A stretch of 14,034 nucleotides of DNA from CAZGSV01 sp964528605 (GTDB lineage Bacteria > Armatimonadota > Zipacnadia > CAZGSV01). Below, piece by piece: positions 7,166-13,140 of the stretch. The notes under the pieces are model-generated. The model saw nothing but the letters and a program-made list of their open reading frames with translations, ran no database searches and was not told where the DNA came from. Location of the stretch: positions 1 through 14,034 of the forward strand of contig CAZGSV010000087.1 in assembly GCA_964528605.1 (NCBI GenBank). Direction: 5' to 3'. Both the position numbers and the translations under genes were made by a program. Positions within the stretch are counted from its first letter, which is position 1; each line of letters begins with the position of its first letter.

Positions 7166-7190
7166 GTAGGAGCGGCATTCCTGCCGCGAC
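7166..7190 (+). repeat. REP-like hairpin, family B, copy 1
   Basis: GTAGGA is followed by a GCGGC (7172-7176) / GCCGC (7183-7187) stem and then GAC. A 5' GTAG before a stem-loop is the recognised layout of REP sequences served by RAYT transposases. Two more copies lie at 11505-11592. Confidence 0.65.
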
Positions 7191-7218
7191 CGCAGTGCTT
7201 GCCGCCGCGCGCCTGTCC

Positions 7219-7247
7219 TTGAGACCCGCGCCGGCAACTGCTACCCT
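7219..7247 (+). promoter_or_regulatory. Candidate promoter of the importer genes
   Basis: TTGAGA (7219-7224), a 17-nt spacer, then TACCCT (7242-7247) with an upstream TGC as extended -10. Transcription would start near 7254, just before the first possible TTG (7262). That favours a later start codon (7301 or 7313) for the binding-protein/permease gene. Confidence 0.35.
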
Positions 7248-7300
7248 ACTCGCGTCCGCCGTTGTGGGTTCGCGCCCGCGGACAACCCCGGCCCGAGGTC

Positions 7301-9712
7301 GTGCCCGGTCTGTTGAGAGCGAAAACCAGCGCAATCTTGCTGCTCTGTCTGGCCGCCCTGTGGTGCGGCGCCGGCCTCGCTTCCGCCGCCGGCGAAGACC
7401 GAAAGACGCGCCTGGTCGTCTGGGGCATCTGGCGCTCCGAGGGCTGGAAGGCCCTCTACCAGGAGTTCGAGCGCCGCAACCCTGACATCCAACTCGTCCT
7501 CTCTACCAGCGGCGGCCGCATGGACGAGCAGAAACTTATGTGCGGCATTGCCGGCGGCAGCCCCCCCGACGTCATCAACCAGGACCGTTTCTCCGTCGGC
7601 GGCTGGGCCGCACGCGGCGCCTTTCTGCCCCTTGATGACTTCATCAAGCGCGACCGTGGGCGCCAGGACGCGGTCATCCCCGAGGACTTCTACCCCGCCT
7701 GCTGGAACGAGGCCGTGTACCAGGGCAGGGTCTACGCCATCCCCAACACCACCGACGACCGCATCCTCTACTACAATGAGGACCTGCTGAAACGCGAAGG
7801 CCTCGTGGACCAGCAAGGCCGAGCCCGCCCCCCCCGCACGTGGGCGGAACTCAAAGACTACGCCCGCCGCCTCACCAAGGAGACCGGCGGCCGCCTCACC
7901 CAACTCGGCTTCATCCCCAACTACGGCAACTCCTGGCTCTACCTCTACGGCTGGCAGAACGGCGGCGAGTTCATGAGCCCGGACGGGCGCACTTGCACCC
8001 TCGACGACCCGGGCATCGTCGAGGCCCTCACCTTCATAACCGAGGTCTACGACGCCCTCGGCGGAGCGCAAAAGGTGGAGGCCTTCCAGACCACCTTCCA
8101 GTCGGGCGAACTCCACCCCCTGCTCACCGGCAAGGTCGCCATGATGATTGACACCAACGGCATGCTGGGCGCCATCGCCCAATACCGCCCGGACATGCGC
8201 TTCGGCGTGGCCCCGGCCCCGGTGCCCGCCGGCAGGCCCTTCATCACCTGGTCCGGCGGCTTCTCCTGGGCCATCCCCAAGGGTGCCAAACACGTGGAGG
8301 AGGCCTGGCGCTTCACCCGCTTCATGACCAGCGTGGAGGCGGCGCTCATCCAATCCGAAGCCGAGTACCGCTACGCCCGCTCCTGGGGCCGCATCTTCGC
8401 CCCCGGCATGTTCACCAACGTGCGCGCCAACGAGGCGGTCTTCGCCCGCTTCGCCCCCAAGGAGCCGCGCTTCCGCGAGGCCTTCGCCTTCGCCCTCAGC
8501 ATGATGCCTGTCAGCCGCTTCAGGCCCGTCACCCCCGTCGGGCAAGTCCTCTGGGACGAACATGCCCGGGCGATGGACCTCGCCATCCGCCACGCCCTCA
8601 CGCCGCAGGAGGCGCTGCGCGCCGGCCAACGCAAGGTGCAAGAGGCGCTCGACCTCGTCGTCAAGCGCAAGCAGTATCCGCTGCTCAACTGGAGGTATCC
8701 ACTGGCCTGGGCGGGGGGGGCGGCAGCCGTTCTCCTGCTCGTGTTTGCAGCCCGCCTCGCCCGCGACAACCGGCGCCGCGGCCGCCAAGGCACCAAGGAG
8801 AACTGGGCCGGGCTCACCTTCGCCGGCCCCTGGCTCCTGGGCTTCGTCATTCTCACCGCCGGGCCCGTGCTCGCCTCGCTGGTGCTCTCTTTCTGCCGCT
8901 ACGACGTGCTGCACCCGATCGAGTACGCCGGCTGGGACAACTACCTCAACTTGATCCGGGTCAAAGTGGCCACCGCGGGTTCTCCCTGGCCCTGGCAGTG
9001 GCACTGGAAGGCCGCTGACCCGCTCTTCTGGAAGTCCCTGTGGAACACCATCTACATGGTCGCCGGCGTGCCGCTCGGAATGGCCGTGGGCCTGGGCGTG
9101 GCCATGCTGCTCAACGCTAACGTGCGCGGGCTCTCCACCTACCGCACCATCTACTATCTGCCCGCCATCGTCCCTGCCGTCGCCGCCTCCATCCTCTGGC
9201 TCTGGGTGCTCAGTCCTGAGTACGGCCTCATTAACTCCACGCTCAAGAGCCTCTTCGGCCTCGCCGGGCCGCAGTGGCTGCAGAGCCCCAAGTGGTCCAA
9301 GCCCTCCATCATCCTCATGGGCCTGTGGAGCGCCGGCGCCGGCATGATCATCTGGCTCGCCGGCCTCAAGGGCATCCCCCAGCAACTCTACGAAGCGGCG
9401 GAGATTGACGGCGCCGCCGCCTGGGCGCGCTTTCGCCACATCACGTTGCCCATGCTGACGCCCTACGTCTTCTTCAACCTCATCATGGGCGTCATCGGCA
9501 CCTTCCAGATCTTCACCCAAGCCTACATCATGACTCAGGGCGGGCCGGTGGACTCCACCCTGTTCTACGTCTACTACTTGTTCAACAACGCCTTCCGCTA
9601 CTTCGCCATGGGCTACGCCGCCGCGATGGCCTGGATTCTCTTCTGGCTGATACTCGCGCTCACCCTGATCCAACTGCGCCTGGCGCCTCGCTGGGTGCAT
9701 TACGAGCAATAG
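7301..9712 (+). CDS. CUT1 sugar ABC importer: substrate-binding protein fused to MalF-type permease
   Basis: Predicted 803 aa from GTG at 7301. TTG at 7262 or 7313 are alternatives, and no start has a good ribosome site. A signal peptide (hydrophobic core AILLLCLAALWCGAGLASA) is followed by a complete extracellular sugar-binding domain (about 35-457). That domain carries the family landmarks VWGIWRSEGWKALYQEFERRNPDIQ, YAIPNTTDDRILYYN and KVAMMIDTNG. The cysteine context ALWC does not make a lipobox. A helix at about 466-486, followed by basic RLARDNRRRGRQ, re-enters the cytoplasm. A six-helix permease follows (about 504-793) with the ATPase-docking EAA loop EAAEIDGAAAWARFRHITLP (698-717). Binding protein and permease are normally separate polypeptides in this family. 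A G8 run (8713-8720) lies in the linker helix. The MalG-type partner starts 1 bp after the stop. The sugar is not predictable. Confidence 0.88.
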   Translation: MPGLLRAKTSAILLLCLAALWCGAGLASAAGEDRKTRLVVWGIWRSEGWKALYQEFERRNPDIQLVLSTSGGRMDEQKLMCGIAGGSPPDVINQDRFSVGGWAARGAFLPLDDFIKRDRGRQDAVIPEDFYPACWNEAVYQGRVYAIPNTTDDRILYYNEDLLKREGLVDQQGRARPPRTWAELKDYARRLTKETGGRLTQLGFIPNYGNSWLYLYGWQNGGEFMSPDGRTCTLDDPGIVEALTFITEVYDALGGAQKVEAFQTTFQSGELHPLLTGKVAMMIDTNGMLGAIAQYRPDMRFGVAPAPVPAGRPFITWSGGFSWAIPKGAKHVEEAWRFTRFMTSVEAALIQSEAEYRYARSWGRIFAPGMFTNVRANEAVFARFAPKEPRFREAFAFALSMMPVSRFRPVTPVGQVLWDEHARAMDLAIRHALTPQEALRAGQRKVQEALDLVVKRKQYPLLNWRYPLAWAGGAAAVLLLVFAARLARDNRRRGRQGTKENWAGLTFAGPWLLGFVILTAGPVLASLVLSFCRYDVLHPIEYAGWDNYLNLIRVKVATAGSPWPWQWHWKAADPLFWKSLWNTIYMVAGVPLGMAVGLGVAMLLNANVRGLSTYRTIYYLPAIVPAVAASILWLWVLSPEYGLINSTLKSLFGLAGPQWLQSPKWSKPSIILMGLWSAGAGMIIWLAGLKGIPQQLYEAAEIDGAAAWARFRHITLPMLTPYVFFNLIMGVIGTFQIFTQAYIMTQGGPVDSTLFYVYYLFNNAFRYFAMGYAAAMAWILFWLILALTLIQLRLAPRWVHYEQ

Positions 9713-9713
9713 G

Positions 9714-11435
9714 ATGGCTGCGACGCGCACACAGGCCGAGATGCCGAGGCCGCGCCGGTCCCGGGCCCGAGGGCAGCGCTGGGCGTGGCTTAGCATCACA
9801 CACCTGGTGCTCGTCGTGGGCTGCGTCGTCTTCGCCTTCCCCTTCGTCTGGCTCGCCACCACCTCGTTCAAGCAGAACCGGGAGATAGCCGTCTTTCCGC
9901 CGCGTTGGATACCGGAGGTGCCCACCTACTCCACCGTTTCACCGTTCGTTTGGGCCGCCGGAAGCGGAACGCTCGAGCGCCCGGACAACGTGGAGCCGGA
10001 GAAGTGGGACCGCTTGAGCGGCGCGATTGAGGCTACCCTCTGGCGCGCACTGCAACGCCACCTTCCCGCCATCCGCGCGCGCGAGGGCGTATCTTCACTC
10101 GCGGGCCCGGAAGACCTGCGGTCGCGCCTGACGGCTGCTGCCTGGGAAGAAATGGAGTCCGCCTTAGCCGAGCGGGCCTGGGCGGACAGGCCGACTCTGA
10201 CACGGGCGGTGGAAGAGCAGACCACGCCGGCTCTGGCCCTTCGGGCTTGGGAGCGGACAGCGCGCCGGCTGGCGCTGGGGAACCTGACGATCCGAGATGT
10301 CCGGTCCGATCTAGTCGCCGGCAGCAACCCGAAGGCCTGGCGGATAACCGCGGGCAAGGCCACCACGCGCCCATCGCATCTGGACCGGGAGAGCGGCTAC
10401 CTGCTCTCCTACGACCTGACCCGCGATCCCGTGCTGCATCTGCAGCAGACGGTGCGGCTGCCCGTGCCCTTGTCGCAAGTAGGCAGCGTCAGCATCTCGC
10501 TCCACGCCGACGAATCCTGGCATCAGGTCAGCCTGCGCCTGGACTCGTCCGAGAGCGCCTTCGTCACCAAGAGGCCCGCCTTCCTCGACAATCCCAACTG
10601 GCAAGACCTGACCTGGGAGTTCGTCGAGCCCGAGGACCGCACCAGCCGCTCACTGGTGCTGCGGAGGGCCGAGGCCGGGCGCCACACCCGCATGGCACCC
10701 GGCGACCTGCGCCTGACGCTCGAGTTGCGCCGCTCCTCGCGGGCGCGCGTGGTCGCGGAGAAGTTCCTCTACAACTACCGCCGCGCGCTCCAGTACGTAC
10801 CCTTCTGGCGGTTCGTCTGGAACTCCTGCTACCTGGTCGTGCTCAACGTGCTCGGGCAACTGTTTGCCTGCTCGCTGGTGGCCTACGCCTTCGCGCGCCT
10901 CCGCTGGTACGGCAGGAATGTGATGTTCGCGGTGCTGCTGAGCACGATGATGCTGCCGGGGCAGGTGACCATGGTGCCGGTCTTCATCATCATCAAGTGG
11001 CTCGGTTGGTACGACACGCTCAGGCCGCTGTGGGTGCCTTCGTTGTTCGGGAGCGCGTTCTTCATCTTCCTGCTGCGGCAGTTCCTGATGACCATTCCGC
11101 GCGATCTGGAGGACGCGGCCAAGATAGACGGGTGCGGCTTCTTCGGCATCTACCGCAGCATCATGCTGCCGCTGATCGGGCCGGCGCTGGCGGTGGTGGC
11201 CATCTTCCAGTTCATGGGCAGTTGGAACGACTTCATGGGCCCGCTCATCTACCTCGGCAACGAAGCGCTCTATCCGCTCTCCCTGGGCCTCTTCCAGTTC
11301 CGGCAGGAGTATGGCGGCGAGTGGGGGATGATGATGGCGGCCTCGCTGCTCATGACCTTGCCGGTGATCGCGCTCTTCTTCGCCGCCCAGCGCTACTTCA
11401 TCCAAGGCGTAACCCTAACGGGCATCAAAGGGTAG
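9714..11435 (+). CDS. CUT1 sugar ABC importer: MalG-type permease with large extracytoplasmic insert
   Basis: Predicted 573 aa, about twice the usual 270-300 of MalG-type subunits. The ATG follows the upstream stop by one base, so translation is probably coupled. A basic cytoplasmic N-terminus (RPRRSRARGQR) precedes TM1 (about 25-50) and the usual post-TM1 motif SFKQNREIAVFPPRWIPEVPTY. Where relatives continue within some tens of residues to the RF..NS segment, about 280 residues intervene (about 72-350). The first part is helical and charged (95-190). The second is beta-rich (205-340), resembling a beta-sandwich or carbohydrate-binding module. The core resumes at PFWRFVWNSCYLVV (363-376). 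The EAA loop EDAAKIDGCGFFGIYRSIML lies at 466-485, and the protein ends VTLTGIKG as is usual. It should pair with the upstream fusion protein. No ATPase gene is adjacent. Confidence 0.9.
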   Translation: MAATRTQAEMPRPRRSRARGQRWAWLSITHLVLVVGCVVFAFPFVWLATTSFKQNREIAVFPPRWIPEVPTYSTVSPFVWAAGSGTLERPDNVEPEKWDRLSGAIEATLWRALQRHLPAIRAREGVSSLAGPEDLRSRLTAAAWEEMESALAERAWADRPTLTRAVEEQTTPALALRAWERTARRLALGNLTIRDVRSDLVAGSNPKAWRITAGKATTRPSHLDRESGYLLSYDLTRDPVLHLQQTVRLPVPLSQVGSVSISLHADESWHQVSLRLDSSESAFVTKRPAFLDNPNWQDLTWEFVEPEDRTSRSLVLRRAEAGRHTRMAPGDLRLTLELRRSSRARVVAEKFLYNYRRALQYVPFWRFVWNSCYLVVLNVLGQLFACSLVAYAFARLRWYGRNVMFAVLLSTMMLPGQVTMVPVFIIIKWLGWYDTLRPLWVPSLFGSAFFIFLLRQFLMTIPRDLEDAAKIDGCGFFGIYRSIMLPLIGPALAVVAIFQFMGSWNDFMGPLIYLGNEALYPLSLGLFQFRQEYGGEWGMMMAASLLMTLPVIALFFAAQRYFIQGVTLTGIKG

Positions 11436-11462
11436 ACAACGGCCAGGCCTAAACGACGTGCG

Positions 11463-11484
11463 CGCGGTGACTTAGCCCACCGCG
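11463..11484 (+). terminator. Candidate terminator hairpin of the importer operon
   Basis: CGCGGTG (11463-11469) pairs with CACCGCG (11478-11484), 27 bp after the permease stop. There is no T tract; a 3'-protective stem is equally possible. Confidence 0.3.
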
Positions 11485-11504
11485 GCGTGCGCCCGCCTCA
11501 ACAT

Positions 11505-11592
11505 CTAGGAGCGGGCTTCAGACCGCGACAACCCCCACGCCCCGCCCTGGCCGCGGCTTAGAAGCCGTTGTCGCACCCAAGGGTGCTCCTAC
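11505..11592. repeat. Head-to-head REP pair, family B (REPIN/BIME-like)
   Basis: The forward copy (11506-11532) reads TAGGA, then a stem GCGG...CCGC, then GACAAC. The inverted copy (11567-11592), read on the minus strand, is GTAGGA, then a stem GCACCC-TT-GGGTGC, then GACAAC. Flanks are the same while the stems differ in compensating pairs. Between them lies a separate hairpin CGGCTT-AG-AAGCCG (11554-11567). The pair fills the gap between the convergent permease and sigma factor genes; copy 1 of the family is at 7166-7190. Confidence 0.7.
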
Positions 11593-11605
11593 AAGACCCC
11601 GCCCG

Positions 11606-11622
11606 CGACGCCAACGGCGTCG
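11606..11622. repeat. Hairpin CGACGCC-AAC-GGCGTCG next to the sigma factor stop
   Basis: A perfect 7-bp stem with a 3-nt loop, 6 bp beyond the minus-strand stop at 11629. It shares CGAC...GTCG with the hairpin at 7121-7138 while the inner GGC/GCC pairs are swapped. It could end the sigma factor transcript, but no T tract follows on the minus strand. Confidence 0.4.
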
Positions 11623-11628
11623 GCCGTT

Positions 11629-12303
11629 TCACGCCGTACCGGGCCGCTTGCCCGCCGTAGGAGAGACTCCGTGTCGTGTCACGCCTGAGGAGGAGCCGCC
11701 CAAGGCGGACCTGAGGCAGACCCGCCTCAGGAGAAAGACCGCAGATTGCCCCAGGCACCGGTCCCACGCCAGATCCTCCAGCCTTTCCTTCAACATTCTG
11801 CGCGCCCGATGCAGCCTCGGCCCGATGCCTCCGCACGAGCAACCCAAGACCCCGGCGATCTCTCGATAGGAGAGGCCCTGCAAGTCGCACAGGGCGATTA
11901 ACTCGGCAGCCCACCGGGGCAGCGAGGCGATGCGACGCCTGATCTCCTCCGCCCGGAGGCGCCGGTGCGCTTCCGCGCCTGGGTCAACACAGTCCTGCTG
12001 CAAGGCCACGGGCTCCGCCCGCCGTACGGCGGGCCGGTGAGCGGAGCGCGCGCTGTTGACACAGATGCGCACCAGCCAGGTGCGGAACGCGCTCTCGCCG
12101 CGGAACTTGCCCAGGCCGAGAAAGGCGCGCACGAAGGTCATCTGCCGCACGTCCTCCGCATCCTCGTGGTTGCCCGTGAGCGCGAAGGCGAGGTCATAGA
12201 CGCGGTCACGGTGCCCTTCGTAGAGCGCCGCGAGGGCCGCCGGGTTTCCTGTCTTGGCCTCGGCCACCAACCGGGCCTCCTCCGCGCCGTCCGCGCAGGG
12301 CAA
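11629..12303 (-). CDS. ECF-type RNA polymerase sigma factor
   Basis: Predicted 224 aa. I chose the TTG at 12303 because GGGGGA lies 6 nt upstream and a good -10 box lies at 12325-12330; a longer frame reaches GTG at 12357. Region 2 (about 25-90) shows LYEGHRDRVYDLAFALTG, HEDAEDVRQMTFVRAFLGL and FRTWLVRICVNSARS, the standard sigma-2 layout of extracytoplasmic-function sigmas. Region 4 (about 120-175) contains SLPRWAAELIALCDLQGLSY and REIAGVLGCSCGGIGPRLHR. The recognition-helix entry is GGIGP (158-162), where the family usually has G-T-V-x-S, including a proline that should disturb the helix. About 45 extra residues (179-224) with no sigma match follow, read through repeat-rich DNA. No anti-sigma gene lies next to it. 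Confidence 0.88.
   Translation of the reverse strand: MPCADGAEEARLVAEAKTGNPAALAALYEGHRDRVYDLAFALTGNHEDAEDVRQMTFVRAFLGLGKFRGESAFRTWLVRICVNSARSAHRPAVRRAEPVALQQDCVDPGAEAHRRLRAEEIRRRIASLPRWAAELIALCDLQGLSYREIAGVLGCSCGGIGPRLHRARRMLKERLEDLAWDRCLGQSAVFLLRRVCLRSALGGSSSGVTRHGVSPTAGKRPGTA
11657..11731. repeat. Hairpin cluster inside the sigma factor tail
   Basis: Three stems lie in 75 bp: GTAG then GGAG-AGA-CTCC (11660-11670), CCGCC-CAA-GGCGG (11696-11708), and CCTGAGGC/GCCTCAGG (11710-11717 with 11724-11731). The first carries the GTAG foot of REP sequences. They underlie the unmatched C-terminal tail of the sigma factor, so the tail is probably repeat-derived. Confidence 0.5.
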
Positions 12304-12324
12304 GTGCCTTCCCCCTTTTACGTG

Positions 12325-12354
12325 ATTAGACCACCCCAGAGGCCTAAACCTTAA
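12325..12354 (-). promoter_or_regulatory. Candidate promoter of the ECF sigma factor gene
   Basis: On the minus strand: TTAAGG (plus 12349-12354), an 18-nt spacer, TCTAAT (plus 12325-12330). The -10 is 5/6 and the -35 only 3/6. The start would be near 12318, giving a 15-nt leader with GGGGGA before TTG 12303. A sigma-independent autoregulatory motif was not recognised. Confidence 0.4.
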
Positions 12355-12384
12355 CACTTTCCGCGCGGCCGCCCTACTTCCGGC

Positions 12385-12413
12385 TTGCGTTGGGCACTGG
12401 GCGACAATAGGAT
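12385..12413 (+). promoter_or_regulatory. Candidate promoter of the queuosine-precursor transporter
   Basis: TTGCGT (12385-12390), a 17-nt spacer, TAGGAT (12408-12413). Transcription would begin near 12420, only about 6 nt before the ATG, giving a nearly leaderless message. That fits the absence of a ribosome site before 12426. Confidence 0.4.
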
Positions 12414-12425
12414 AGTGCGACTGCC

Positions 12426-13121
12426 ATGGAGACAGCCTCTCAAGAGCCCAATCGCCCTTTCCGCTATCTGGAGATCATCACCGGCCTGTTCGTCGCGGTG
12501 CTCCTAATCTCGAACGTCGCCTCGACCAAGATCGTCATCTTCGGCGCCTTCACCTACGACGGCGGCACCCTCCTTTTCCCCTTGTCCTACATCTTCGGCG
12601 ACGTGCTTACCGAGGTCTACGGCTACCGCCGTTCGCGCCGCGTCATCTGGACCGGCTTTTTCTGCGCCGCCCTGATGAGCGGCACCTTCGCCGCCGTGGG
12701 CGCCCTGCCCCATCCCGCCTGGTGGCCCAACCAAAGCGCCTACCAGCACATTCTCGGCCTCACCCCGCGCATCGTGGCCGCCAGTCTCATCGCCTACTGG
12801 GCCGGCGAGTTCTCCAATTCCTACGTGCTGGCCAGAATGAAGATCCTGACCGAGGGCCGCCGGCTCTGGACGCGCACCATCGGCTCCACGCTGGTGGGCG
12901 AGGGCGTGGACACGGTCCTCTTCGTCACCATCGCCTTCGTCGCTGTGTGGCCGGGCGCGCAACTGTGGAAAGTGTTCGCCTCGAATTACCTCTTCAAGGT
13001 CGGCGTCGAGATAGTGGCCACGCCACTGACCTACGCCGTCGTCGGCTTCCTCAAGAAGCGAGAGCAGGTTGACTGGTTCGACCGCGAGACCAACTTCAAT
13101 CCCTTCGCGGTCGCCACCTAG
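12426..13121 (+). CDS. yhhQ: Queuosine precursor transporter (VUT/YhhQ family)
   Basis: Predicted 231-aa inner-membrane protein, the usual family length (about 210-240). Family members import queuosine precursors such as preQ0 or preQ1 for tRNA modification. Hallmarks are FPLSYIFGDVLTEVYGYRRS (51-70), GEFSNSYVLARMK (127-139) and VGEGVDTVLF (157-166). About six hydrophobic segments are visible (roughly 15-38, 45-62, 73-94, 114-134, 152-175, 185-208). The ATG lacks a clear Shine-Dalgarno; a promoter candidate sits immediately upstream and I see no preQ1 riboswitch. It diverges from the ECF sigma gene and is followed after 19 bp by an unrecognised gene likely in the same transcript. No other queuosine gene is in the window. 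Confidence 0.92.
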   Translation: METASQEPNRPFRYLEIITGLFVAVLLISNVASTKIVIFGAFTYDGGTLLFPLSYIFGDVLTEVYGYRRSRRVIWTGFFCAALMSGTFAAVGALPHPAWWPNQSAYQHILGLTPRIVAASLIAYWAGEFSNSYVLARMKILTEGRRLWTRTIGSTLVGEGVDTVLFVTIAFVAVWPGAQLWKVFASNYLFKVGVEIVATPLTYAVVGFLKKREQVDWFDRETNFNPFAVAT

Positions 13122-13140
13122 GGCCGACTGAGCAACCGCT

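Noticed and set aside
7313..7400. Lipoprotein signal in the binding-protein fusion
   Set aside because: The only cysteine near the signal core is in ALWC; tryptophan before Cys does not fit a lipobox. A signal-peptidase I site after LASA is more likely.
7241..9925. 894-aa open frame on the minus strand
   Set aside because: It lies exactly antisense to the binding-protein/permease fusion, and its product is Gly/Glu/His/Val-rich without any domain. Long antisense frames arise from G/C-biased third positions.
10247..11452. 401-aa open frame on the plus strand in another phase
   Set aside because: It overlaps the MalG-type permease in a second frame; the Arg/Pro/Ala-rich product has no recognisable motif.
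12358..12425. preQ1 riboswitch before the queuosine-precursor transporter
   Set aside because: No hairpin plus A-rich tail of the known classes is visible in the 68 bp, and the promoter candidate occupies the space.
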